Shown in pieces: positions 6,891-14,726 of a stretch of DNA of 20,965 bases. Under the pieces are notes generated by a model. That model was given only the letters and a program-made list of their open reading frames with translations, had not been told where the DNA came from and did no database searches. Source of the DNA: an uncultured Ruminococcus sp. (GTDB lineage Bacteria > Bacillota > Clostridia > Oscillospirales > Ruminococcaceae); assembly GCA_910579835.1 (NCBI GenBank), contig CAJTWQ010000030.1, positions 2,912 through 23,876 of the forward strand, read 5' to 3'. Every line of letters begins with the position of its first letter. The stretch's first letter is position 1. The position numbers were made by a program, and so were the translations under genes.

Positions 6891-8876
6891 ATGTCAGGTA
6901 ATAATAACTCAAATCCAAATGATTTTCCGCTGTATCTGTTTTATCAGGGAAAAAACTACGAGGCTTATAAATTTTTCGGTGTTCATTCTAAGAAAAAGGG
7001 CAGAGGGTATACATTCAATTTTAAGGTTTGGGCTCCTAATGCCAAAAGCGTATCCGTTGTTGGCGACTTTAATGAATGGGATCGTACAAAAAATCCCATG
7101 AAGCTTATTGCCGACGGCGTGTGGGAGGCTGATATCACTAAACTGAAGCAGTTCGACGCATATAAATACAGTATTGAAACGCAGAACGGAAGAATAATCT
7201 TAAAATCAGATCCCTACGGGACTCATTTTGAAACGCGTCCCAGTACGGCTACAAAGATTTTTGAAAGCAGCTATGAGTGGAACGACTATAAATGGTATGA
7301 AGCTAAAAAAGAAAAAAGTATATATAAAAGTCCGGTTAATGTTTATGAAGTCCACCTCAGCTCGTGGAAACGAAGTGATGAGCGTGAATTTACTGATTAT
7401 ATCACATTTGCCGGTGATATTATTCCTTATCTTAAAAAGATGTCCTATACCCATATAGAATTCATGCCGCTTACCGAGTATCCGTTTGACGGTTCATGGG
7501 GGTATCAGGTAACAGGATATTTTGCTCCTACTTCACGTTACGGAACTCCGGACGATTTCAGGAAAATGGTAGATATGTTCCACGAAGCAGGCATCGGCGT
7601 TATTCTGGACTGGGTGCCGGCTCATTTTCCAAAGGACGGCGCAGGACTTTATGAATTCGACGGTACCTGCTGCTATGAATATACAGACGAGCGTAAGAGG
7701 GAGCACAAAGCCTGGGGGACCAGAGTGTTTGATTACGGAAAGGCCGAGGTCTGCTCTTTCCTTATTTCAAGCGCAAATTACTGGTTCGATGAATTCCATG
7801 TTGACGGACTGAGAGTAGATGCGGTTGCTTCCATGCTCTATCTTGACTATGACAGGCGCGACGGAGAATGGTGCGCTAATATTTACGGAGGAAATGAGAA
7901 TTTGGAGGCAGTTGAGTTTTTGAAGCATCTTAATGAGGCAGTTTTCTCCAAGCATCCGGACGCTCTTATGATTGCAGAGGAATCTACGGCGTGGCCATTG
8001 GTAACAAAGCCTACGGACATAGGCGGTCTTGGCTTCAATTTCAAGTGGAATATGGGCTGGATGAACGATATGCTCAGTTATATGTCTCTTGATCCGATAT
8101 ATCGTTCATTTAATCATGATAAACTTACTTTTTCATTCTTCTATGCATTTTCTGAGAATTATATACTTCCTATATCTCATGACGAGGTAGTTTACGGAAA
8201 GTGTTCCATGATTAATAAAATGCCCGGCGATTATAATCAAAAATTTGCTTCATACCGTGCTTTTCTGGCATATATGATGGCACATCCCGGAAAGAAGCTT
8301 CTCTTTATGGGGCAGGAATTCGGACAGATGAATGAATGGAATTATCAGACACAGTTGGACTGGGATCTCATGGATTACGATTCTCACAAAAATCTGCTGA
8401 AATTTTCAGAAAAGCTCAATAAATTTTATGCCGATAATTCTCCGCTCTGGCAGAACGATGATTCTTGGGGAGGATTCTGCTGGATCTCTAACGATGACTA
8501 CAAGCAGAGCGTTATTGCTTTCAGACGAATTGACGACAGCGGCGATGAGATAATTGCAGTATGTAATTTTGTGCCGGTTGAGAGGCGTGATTACAGAATA
8601 GGCGTGCCTTATAAAGGAAAATATAAGCTTATGTTCAACACCGATGCGGAAGAATTCGGCGGATCTGGCATAACGGAAAAGACCTTCAAGACCGAAAACG
8701 AGGGAATGCACGGTCACGATCAAAGCATTTCCATGACGCTGGCGCCTCTTTCGGTAATTTATCTTAAATATACTCCGGTGAAGAAAAGAACTCCTAAGGT
8801 AAAAACAGATCCGGAAATTTCAGAAAAACCTAAAAGAACCAGAAAAAAAGCAGCAGAATCAGTAAATGATAAATAA
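6891..8876 (+). CDS. glgB: 1,4-alpha-glucan branching enzyme
   Basis: GlgB cuts alpha-1,4 glucan chains and rejoins them through alpha-1,6 bonds during glycogen synthesis. The 661-residue protein has an N-terminal CBM48-like domain (about 25-125, with VWAPNAKSVSVVGDFNEWD) and a GH13 barrel: VYEVHLSSW (151-159), GVILDWVPAHF, DGLRVDAV with the nucleophile Asp at about 310, IAEEST (acid/base Glu at 363 or 364) and ISHDEVVYGK with the transition-state Asp at about 431. The C-terminal domain ends in a Lys/Arg-rich tail (about 628-661) beyond the usual fold. It is first of the glg genes; 197 bp separate it from glgC, so glgC may have its own promoter. It acts in the cytosol with the three genes downstream. 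Confidence 0.97.
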   Translation: MSGNNNSNPNDFPLYLFYQGKNYEAYKFFGVHSKKKGRGYTFNFKVWAPNAKSVSVVGDFNEWDRTKNPMKLIADGVWEADITKLKQFDAYKYSIETQNGRIILKSDPYGTHFETRPSTATKIFESSYEWNDYKWYEAKKEKSIYKSPVNVYEVHLSSWKRSDEREFTDYITFAGDIIPYLKKMSYTHIEFMPLTEYPFDGSWGYQVTGYFAPTSRYGTPDDFRKMVDMFHEAGIGVILDWVPAHFPKDGAGLYEFDGTCCYEYTDERKREHKAWGTRVFDYGKAEVCSFLISSANYWFDEFHVDGLRVDAVASMLYLDYDRRDGEWCANIYGGNENLEAVEFLKHLNEAVFSKHPDALMIAEESTAWPLVTKPTDIGGLGFNFKWNMGWMNDMLSYMSLDPIYRSFNHDKLTFSFFYAFSENYILPISHDEVVYGKCSMINKMPGDYNQKFASYRAFLAYMMAHPGKKLLFMGQEFGQMNEWNYQTQLDWDLMDYDSHKNLLKFSEKLNKFYADNSPLWQNDDSWGGFCWISNDDYKQSVIAFRRIDDSGDEIIAVCNFVPVERRDYRIGVPYKGKYKLMFNTDAEEFGGSGITEKTFKTENEGMHGHDQSISMTLAPLSVIYLKYTPVKKRTPKVKTDPEISEKPKRTRKKAAESVNDK

Positions 8877-8891
8877 TTAATCATATAATAA

Positions 8892-9049
8892 GAATTTGTT
8901 TTAGCAGGAAATATGTTTGGATTTTAGTGATAATTCTGACGAGCCAAGGAAAAAAATTCTCAGATATATTTGTTATTAAAGGTATTTGGATTCAGTTATC
9001 GGCAAGGTCAATTGAAAATACAAATATATTGTCCAATTAAAACAAATTC
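8892..9049 (+). repeat. Long-range 12-bp inverted repeat in the glgB-glgC spacer
   Basis: GAATTTGTTTTA at 8892-8903 and TAAAACAAATTC at 9038-9049 are exact reverse complements separated by 134 bases, spanning nearly the whole spacer up to just before the glgC ribosome site (AGGAGG, 9060-9065). In RNA the arms could close a long leader stem. The arms are AT-rich, so chance is less excluded than for the other repeats. No clear promoter could be chosen within the loop. Confidence 0.5.
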
Positions 9050-9073
9050 CGAAACTTTCAGGAGGAATACTAT

Positions 9074-10300
9074 ATGTATACTAAAAAAAGAGTGGTTGCA
9101 ATGCTTCTTGCCGGCGGTCAGGGAAGCAGACTTTATGCGCTGACAAAAAACGTTGCAAAGCCGGCGGTTTCATACGGCGGAAAATATCGTCTAATTGATT
9201 TTCCGCTCTCAAACTGCACGAATTCCGGTATTGACACGGTGGGTGTGCTTACACAGTATCAGCCCCTTGTTCTTAATGAATATATTGGCAACGGACAGCC
9301 TTGGGATCTGGATAAAATGAACGGAGGCGTTCATGTTCTGCCTCCTTATGAGACTCAGGCAGGCGCATCATGGTACGAGGGAACAGCTAATGCAATTTAT
9401 CAGAATATGCGGTTTATTGAGCGGTATGATCCCGAGTATGTTGTTGTGCTCGGAGGCGATCACATCTATAAAATGGACTATTCCAAAATGGTGGATTTTC
9501 ATGTTGCAAATAATGCAGACTGCACTATCTCCGTTATTGATGTTCCCAGAGCAGAGGCTTCGCGTTTCGGAATAATGATTTGTGACGATCAGAACAAGGT
9601 TGTCGATTTCGTTGAAAAGCCCAAGGAACCAAAGTCTACTCTTGCTTCAATGGGCATATATGTTTTCAGTTGGGATAAGCTTCGCAAGTACCTCATTGAA
9701 AATGAAGAGGATGCCAACGCTAAACGTGACAGAGGTGAAAAATGGTCCAAGGATTTCGGAAAAGATATTATAACTTCTATGCTTCGTGATAATCAGCGTC
9801 TTTTTGCTTACGAATTTGAAGGTTACTGGAAGGATGTAGGAACTCTTGATTCCCTTTGGGAGGCGAATATGGATCTTCTTAGTCCCAGCGTTCCTCTTGA
9901 TCTGTATGATCCCAGTTGGAAAATCTACTCCAGAAACAACTATATGCCTCCTCAGTATATCGGAGGTAACGCAAATATAGAGAATTCTATGATTTCTGAG
10001 GGCAGCGAAATAGACGGAACTGTTGATTTCTCTATTCTGTTTTCAGGCGTTACTATTGAGGAGGGAGCAACCGTAAATTACAGTATTGTTATGCCCGGAA
10101 CTGTTATCAAATCCGGTGCTGTGGTTGAATATGCAATAGTAGGAGAGGACAGCATTATAGAGGGCGGAGCCAAGGTTGGCACGAGTCCGGAAAACGTTGA
10201 AAACAGGGACGACTGGGGCATTGCCGTGGTCGGTCATAATGTTACCGTTTCTGCAAATAAGGTAGTGGAGCCTAAGCAGATAATCGGTGACAATATTTGA
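9074..10300 (+). CDS. glgC: Glucose-1-phosphate adenylyltransferase, catalytic subunit
   Basis: GlgC makes ADP-glucose from ATP and glucose 1-phosphate, the committed step of bacterial glycogen synthesis. The 408-residue protein starts at ATG 9074 behind AGGAGG (9060-9065). Residues 12-20 carry the nucleotide loop LAGGQGSRL, followed by KPAVSYGGKYRLIDFPLSN, the metal-site GGDHIYKMDY (127-136) and FVEKPKEP (179-186), whose Lys aligns with the glucose-1-phosphate-binding lysine of the family. The C-terminal third has hexapeptide repeats of a left-handed beta-helix (for example SMISEGSEIDGTVDFSILFSGVTI, in two rungs). All catalytic motifs are intact. Sixteen bases separate it from the GlgD start, which suggests the two are made together as a heteromer. 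Confidence 0.97.
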   Translation: MYTKKRVVAMLLAGGQGSRLYALTKNVAKPAVSYGGKYRLIDFPLSNCTNSGIDTVGVLTQYQPLVLNEYIGNGQPWDLDKMNGGVHVLPPYETQAGASWYEGTANAIYQNMRFIERYDPEYVVVLGGDHIYKMDYSKMVDFHVANNADCTISVIDVPRAEASRFGIMICDDQNKVVDFVEKPKEPKSTLASMGIYVFSWDKLRKYLIENEEDANAKRDRGEKWSKDFGKDIITSMLRDNQRLFAYEFEGYWKDVGTLDSLWEANMDLLSPSVPLDLYDPSWKIYSRNNYMPPQYIGGNANIENSMISEGSEIDGTVDFSILFSGVTIEEGATVNYSIVMPGTVIKSGAVVEYAIVGEDSIIEGGAKVGTSPENVENRDDWGIAVVGHNVTVSANKVVEPKQIIGDNI

Positions 10301-10316
10301 TCGGAGGAGTTTTAGT

Positions 10317-11438
10317 ATGAGTGTTAATTACAATGTTTTAGGACTTATTTTTGCAAGTATGCACGACGCCTATGTCAGTGAACTTACCAAGCAGAGAACC
10401 ATGGGATCGATTCCGTTCGGCGGCCGTTACAGGCTAATAGATTTTCCACTTTCAAATATGGTAAATTCCGGTGTTTCCGAGGTTGGCGTTATTACAAAGT
10501 CAAATTACGGTTCTCTGCTGGATCACCTTGGTTCAGGCCGTGACTGGGATTTATCGCGCAAAAAAGGGGGTCTGCATCTGCTTCCTCCTTACAGCCAGAT
10601 GGGAGGTATATACAAGGGACGTCTGGATGCTCTTAACAATGTCTGGAGCTTTGTGGAGCATTCAAAGGCTCAGTATGTGATCATGGCAAATTGTGATGTT
10701 GTCACAACTATTGACTTTGATCCTGTGCTTAAAGAGCATAAGAAGTCAGGTGCCGATATTACTCTTATTTACAGTAAGGGTTTATATGACGGAGAAAAAA
10801 ATACGTCGACTACTGTTCTGGAGTTTGACGAGGATAGTTGTCTCAAGGATGTGCTGGTTGCACCGAAAATTTCCGGAGAATGCAATATCTGGATGGAAAT
10901 GATGATAATCAGCAAGGAATTTTTAAAGAAGATAGTTTCCGATGCTGCAAGCCGAAATCAGTTCAGCTTTACCAGGGAAATACTTCAGGGTAAAAAGGAC
11001 GAATATAAGATTATGGGTTATGAGCATAAGGAGTTTTTCACAAGAATTGACAGTATACAGAGCTACTATAACGCTAATAGGATGCTGTTGGAAAAAGAAA
11101 AAAGATCTGCACTGTTCAGGGAGAATATGCCGGTTTATACAAAGGTCGGCGATAACGGTCCGGCTAAGTACGGACTTGAATCCAACATAAAGGATTCTCT
11201 TATTGCAGACGGCTGTATTATTGAGGGAAATGTAGAAAATTCTATCCTGTTCAGAGGCGTAAAGGTCGGAAAGGGTGCAGTTGTTAAAAACTGTGTGCTC
11301 CTTCAGGGCACAAAGGTTGGGAACAAGTGCAATATAAGTTCTGTTATTACCGATAAAAATGTTGAGATAAGCGATGAAAAGGTATTGACTGGTTCTGAAT
11401 CGTATCCGCTTTATATAAATAAAAACGGAAAAATTTAA
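10317..11438 (+). CDS. glgD: Glucose-1-phosphate adenylyltransferase subunit GlgD
   Basis: This is a 373-residue paralogue of GlgC. It keeps the fold markers GGRYRLIDFPLSNMVNSG, GSGRDWDL and LHLLPPY and the C-terminal beta-helix, but the N-terminus reads LGLIFASMHDAYVSEL where catalytic GlgC has the glycine-rich GGQGSRL loop, and the GGDH motif is replaced by MANCDVVT. It is therefore probably a regulatory or stabilising subunit of GlgC, as described for GlgD in Bacillota. ATG 10317 is chosen because GGAGGAG lies at 10303-10309; a longer in-frame form from 10287 would overlap glgC and lacks such a site. It is followed by glgA after 15 bases. Confidence 0.95.
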   Translation: MSVNYNVLGLIFASMHDAYVSELTKQRTMGSIPFGGRYRLIDFPLSNMVNSGVSEVGVITKSNYGSLLDHLGSGRDWDLSRKKGGLHLLPPYSQMGGIYKGRLDALNNVWSFVEHSKAQYVIMANCDVVTTIDFDPVLKEHKKSGADITLIYSKGLYDGEKNTSTTVLEFDEDSCLKDVLVAPKISGECNIWMEMMIISKEFLKKIVSDAASRNQFSFTREILQGKKDEYKIMGYEHKEFFTRIDSIQSYYNANRMLLEKEKRSALFRENMPVYTKVGDNGPAKYGLESNIKDSLIADGCIIEGNVENSILFRGVKVGKGAVVKNCVLLQGTKVGNKCNISSVITDKNVEISDEKVLTGSESYPLYINKNGKI

Positions 11439-11453
11439 CGGCGGTGATAGAGT

Positions 11454-12875
11454 ATGAAGATTCTTTTTGCCGCAAGCGAGGCTGTTCCGTATGCAGCCTC
11501 AGGCGGTCTCGCTGATGTGGTCGGTTCTCTTCCTAAGGCGATAAATGCTAAAGGACATGACTGTCGGGTGGTTACCCCATTGTATAAGGCAATCGATCCG
11601 GAACTGCGCAGACAAATGAGATTTCTTACTAATATAACGGTGGACGTTTCATGGCGGAAGCAGTACTGCGGTATTTTTACTGCGGTAACGGAAGATATTA
11701 CATACTATTTTATTGATAACGAGTATTATTATCTAAGAGACGGGCTTTACGGATTTTATGATGACTGCGAGCGATTTGTGTTTTTCAGCAGGGCTGTATT
11801 GGAAATGCTTAAATATATTGAATTTACTCCTGATGTTATTAACTGCAACGATTGGCAGACTGCTTTGATTCCTGTTTATTATAATATTTATTACAAGTAT
11901 CAGCAGGGCTATGACGGAATAAAAACCGTTTTTACAATTCATAATATTGAGTATCAGGGAAAATACGGAAGAGAGGTGCTCGGCGAATTGATGGGAATTC
12001 CAGCGTATAATGCCAATCTGCTTGATTACGACGGTTATGTTAATATGCTGAAAGGAGCCATTGAAACTGCTGATAAGATTGTTACAGTCAGTCCAAGCTA
12101 TGCATGGGAGATACTTGATCCTTGGTATGCGCACGGTCTTGACAGAATTCTCGTGACAAAGCAGTACAAACTTATGGGGATTCTTAACGGAATAGATACA
12201 AAACGTTACGATCCTGAGACAGATCCGGTTATTATTGAACGATATTCTGCGAAGGATACATCAGGCAAAGATTACTGTAAGCTGGCTCTCCTTAATGAAC
12301 TCGGTCTTGATGAAGGTGAAGAACCTTTGATTGGAATTGTTACAAGGTTTGTAAATCACAAGGGAATTGACCTTATACGCGGCGTTTTTGAAGAAATGGT
12401 GAGTATGGGGATAAAGTTTGCAATTCTCGGAAGCGGAGAGAAAATCTATGAGAGTTTTTTCAGTGAAATGGCCGCAAGATTCCCGAATCGTGTATCAGTT
12501 ACCCTTGGCTTTTTTCCTGAGTTATCTCATAAGATATACGCCGGAGCCGATATGTTTCTTATGCCTTCAAAGAGTGAACCCTGTGGTCTTGCACAGATGA
12601 TTGCAATGAGATACGGAACCATTCCTATAGTCTGCGAAACAGGCGGACTGAGAGATACCGTTCGAGATAATGGCGGAATCAACGGCAACGGTTTTACATT
12701 TAAGACAATAAACGCTAATGATATGCTTAATGCTGTAGAGCGTGCTGTTTCGGATTATGAAAATAAGGATGTGTGGGATTCTCTTGTTAAGCGTGCAATG
12801 AACTGCGATTATAGCTGGCAGAATTCTGCGGATGTTTATATCGATATGTACAGAGAGCTTATAGCTAAGGAATAA
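11454..12875 (+). CDS. glgA: Glycogen synthase (ADP-glucose, GT5)
   Basis: GlgA transfers glucose from ADP-glucose to the non-reducing end of the growing alpha-1,4 chain. The 473-residue length is typical. The protein opens MKILFAASEAVPYAASGGLADVV... with the ADP-glucose-binding loop in the form ASGGLADV (residues 15-22) instead of the KTGGL of E. coli; I believe this form is common among Clostridia. Later motifs are NDWQTAL, TIHNIEYQGKY, GILNGID, IGIVTRFVNHKG and the donor-site SKSEPCGLAQMIAMRYGT with the conserved Glu. The ribosome site is weak (a GGCGGTGATAG stretch before ATG 11454), which may rely on coupling with glgD 15 bases upstream. It is last in the operon, with a terminator about 80 bases downstream. 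Confidence 0.97.
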   Translation: MKILFAASEAVPYAASGGLADVVGSLPKAINAKGHDCRVVTPLYKAIDPELRRQMRFLTNITVDVSWRKQYCGIFTAVTEDITYYFIDNEYYYLRDGLYGFYDDCERFVFFSRAVLEMLKYIEFTPDVINCNDWQTALIPVYYNIYYKYQQGYDGIKTVFTIHNIEYQGKYGREVLGELMGIPAYNANLLDYDGYVNMLKGAIETADKIVTVSPSYAWEILDPWYAHGLDRILVTKQYKLMGILNGIDTKRYDPETDPVIIERYSAKDTSGKDYCKLALLNELGLDEGEEPLIGIVTRFVNHKGIDLIRGVFEEMVSMGIKFAILGSGEKIYESFFSEMAARFPNRVSVTLGFFPELSHKIYAGADMFLMPSKSEPCGLAQMIAMRYGTIPIVCETGGLRDTVRDNGGINGNGFTFKTINANDMLNAVERAVSDYENKDVWDSLVKRAMNCDYSWQNSADVYIDMYRELIAKE

Positions 12876-12956
12876 ATCGTTTTTATAGACTGTCACATAA
12901 AATAAAAAATTTACTTAAAATAAAAAAGAGCCTATTGATGAAAGCAGATAGTAATA

Positions 12957-12998
12957 AAGCAGTTTTGCGGCTTATCCGTGAAACTGCTTGGCTTTTTT
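12957..12998 (+). terminator. Intrinsic terminator after the glycogen operon
   Basis: AAGCAGTTT (12957-12965) pairs perfectly with AAACTGCTT (12981-12989), and a CGG/CCG pair can form inside the loop. After GGC a run of six T follows at 12993-12998. It lies about 80 bases past the glgA stop on the same strand. Confidence 0.85.
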
Positions 12999-13016
12999 AT
13001 AAAGGCTTGTTATAAT
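12988..13016 (+). promoter_or_regulatory. Predicted promoter of the flavodoxin-ferredoxin gene
   Basis: TATAAT at 13011-13016 lies 17 bp after TTGGCT at 12988-12993, a partial -35 that overlaps the tail of the preceding terminator. The gene start is at 13064, with a strong AGGAGGT site at 13049-13055. Confidence 0.5.
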
Positions 13017-13063
13017 TAAAATATAAAGCAAGCAACAGGTTATAATTTAGGAGGTAATGGAAA

Positions 13064-13831
13064 ATGATAGGTATATATTTTAGTGCGACAGGAAATACAC
13101 AGTATTGCGTTAGTCAATTTTTAGGCTATTATAATAATGGATTTCAACCAGAAATATATTCTATTGAAGATGCCATTTCCGTTCAAAAGATAAAAGAAAA
13201 TTCCGATATTGTTTTTGGCTACCCTATCTATTACAGCGACTTACCTATGATTGTTCGTGAATTTATAAACGCTAATCCCAAAATCTTTAAGGGCAAAAAC
13301 ATTTTTATTATAGTAACAATGGGCTTATTTAGCGGTGATGGAGCGGGATGTTCGGCAAGGATATTCAAAAAATTAGGCGCTAATATTTTAGGCGCTTTAC
13401 ATCTTAAAATGCCAGATTGCATTGGAGATGTGAAAGCACTTAAAAAGCCACTTGAAAAGAATATTCAAATTGTTAAAGAAGCGGATTTGAAAATTAAACA
13501 ATCCGTTATTAATTTGCAGAACGGAAGGCATTGCCATGACGGACTTTCAATTATAAATCATCTTGCTGGACTTTTGGGGCAAAGATTATGGTTTTATGGT
13601 AAGCCTTATAAATTAAAAGACAAATTGAAGATTGACTACAATAAATGTATTTCTTGCGGAATATGCGCTGAAATTTGTCCTATGAAAAACATCATAATTT
13701 TAAATAATAAGCCCGTACCGCAAAATAATTGTATGGGATGTTACAGATGTTTTAGTAACTGTTCTAAAAAAGCCATCACTATAATAGGTAATCAAGTAAT
13801 AGAACAATCTAAAATAGATAAATATATTTGA
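13064..13831 (+). CDS. EFR1-type protein: flavodoxin-like domain fused to 2[4Fe-4S] ferredoxin
   Basis: The 255-residue cytosolic protein has an N-terminal flavodoxin-like fold (about 1-150) with the FMN phosphate loop FSATGNT at 6-12 and FGYPIYYSDLP at 51-61, followed by a C-terminal ferredoxin part. Cluster 1 cysteines are C195, C198, C201 and C205 with the usual following Pro; cluster 2 cysteines are C223, C226, C229 and C233, followed by Ser instead of Pro. This is the EFR1 (flavodoxin/ferrodoxin) layout, an electron carrier or oxidoreductase whose partner is not shown. By my count the first 180 bases after position 13080 contain 59 G or C, clearly AT-richer than the glg genes, which suggests a different origin. 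It stands alone between a terminator and a non-coding stretch. Confidence 0.88.
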   Translation: MIGIYFSATGNTQYCVSQFLGYYNNGFQPEIYSIEDAISVQKIKENSDIVFGYPIYYSDLPMIVREFINANPKIFKGKNIFIIVTMGLFSGDGAGCSARIFKKLGANILGALHLKMPDCIGDVKALKKPLEKNIQIVKEADLKIKQSVINLQNGRHCHDGLSIINHLAGLLGQRLWFYGKPYKLKDKLKIDYNKCISCGICAEICPMKNIIILNNKPVPQNNCMGCYRCFSNCSKKAITIIGNQVIEQSKIDKYI

Positions 13832-14320
13832 TAGATAACTTCCAATTTGCCGAACTAACAAACATTAAAAGTAACTCCGTAACACTTCTGACAAACATCA
13901 GAAATGCTATGAAGTTTTCTTTCTATATGGTTTCTGCCTAAAAATCGGTGGTGTATTTATGATAAAAAAGGCAGCAATTTCATATTCAAGAGCAGCGCAG
14001 ATATTCTCTAAAAGCCAAAGTTTAATTTTCTTGAATAGATTGTATATGGTTCGCTGTCGTGCTTTTATCATATCTTAAATTTTTTTTGAGTAACGGAAAA
14101 GATTGACTAGCTGATCGTCTGCATAGTTGCAAACTTCAAGGGGAGTGTAATTGCTCTTTGAAAATAGAACTGAATCTCCTGCGCTAAAACTTTCGATATG
14201 CAAGATATTTCGTAGTACAGTCGACATTAGACAAATATTAATGAATAACTGAAAGTGTGCTAAATCAACAGTATAAAAATGGATTTATTTATACAAATTT
14301 ACGATTTTTTAGTGAAAGAC
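13832..14320. other. AT-rich stretch with no convincing gene
   Basis: About 490 bases between the EFR1 gene and the riboswitch promoter. It holds short hairpins, for example TTCTGA/TCAGAA around 13887-13904 with ACTTC/GAAGT outside and a T-rich tail (a possible weak terminator for the upstream gene), and CTGCCT/AGGCAG near 13936-13974. A 54-codon minus-strand frame (13907-14071) lacks a ribosome site. No tRNA, IS end or known RNA family was recognised. Confidence 0.55.
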
Positions 14321-14348
14321 TTGATTTTTTAATTATAGATGGTATAAT
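14321..14348 (+). promoter_or_regulatory. Predicted promoter of the cobalamin-riboswitch transcript
   Basis: TTGATT at 14321-14326 and a perfect TATAAT at 14343-14348 are separated by 16 bp. Transcription would begin near 14355, about 35 bases before the riboswitch aptamer. Confidence 0.65.
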
Positions 14349-14390
14349 TAATACTGGATTTGTGTACATAACATCTGACAACTGAATAGA

Positions 14391-14561
14391 TTTACGGTGC
14401 CTCGTACTGCTTAGGCAGTGACTGAGGGTAAAAGGGAAACAGGTGTAAATCCTGTACGATCTCGTCACTGTGTAAGAGGAGTTTATGGTCATTATGTCAC
14501 TGGCGTATGCTGGGAAGGCGGTCGTAAATGTTGATGCTGAAGTCAGGAAACCTGCCGTAAG
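14391..14561 (+). promoter_or_regulatory. Cobalamin (B12) riboswitch aptamer
   Basis: The closing stem P1 is TTACGG (14392-14397) with CCGTAA (14555-14560). In order inside are GGTGCC, the conserved GGGAAACAGGTGTAAATCC segment, GTCACTGT, a variable arm, TGGGAAGGCGG, GATG, and the hallmark B12 box GAAGTCAGGAAACCTGCC at 14539-14556. The order and spacing match the adenosylcobalamin-binding family. It should repress the five downstream genes when coenzyme B12 is plentiful. Confidence 0.93.
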
Positions 14562-14643
14562 TCAGTACAGGAATAATATTCCAGATCACGAGGTATTGAT
14601 CGTACGCTTTAGGACGCTGCTTTGGGTGGGGTCTTGTTTGCTG

Positions 14644-14677
14644 TGCTTTCTTTCCGGTTCGGTGAGAGAGCATTTTT
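14644..14677 (+). terminator. Likely riboswitch expression platform: intrinsic terminator
   Basis: TGCTTTCT (14644-14651) pairs with AGAGAGCA (14665-14672) with one G-U; an inner CCG/CGG pair can form, and five T follow at 14673-14677. It lies between the aptamer and the cbiK-like gene. A second small stem GATTGA/TCAATC sits just before the ribosome site (GGAGG, 14715-14719). I did not identify the antiterminator pairing. Confidence 0.6.
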
Positions 14678-14726
14678 GATTATCAATGCCTTTGATTGAA
14701 AGAATGTATCAATCGGAGGAAAATGT

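Noticed and set aside
10287..10316. Upstream start giving a ten-residue longer GlgD
   Set aside because: It overlaps the end of glgC and precedes the GGAGGAG site that fits ATG 10317.
11733..12134. Minus-strand frame of 133 codons
   Set aside because: Antisense to conserved glgA sequence; no family features.
12938..13015. 25-codon plus-strand frame (starts MKADSNKAVLRL)
   Set aside because: It runs across the glg terminator hairpin and into the next promoter, with no ribosome site.
13907..14071. 54-codon minus-strand frame
   Set aside because: No ribosome site and no recognisable family; kept only as part of the unexplained stretch.
14485..14679. Plus-strand frame of 64 codons starting inside the riboswitch
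   Set aside because: It is simply the translation of the cobalamin aptamer and its expression platform, which explain the sequence better.
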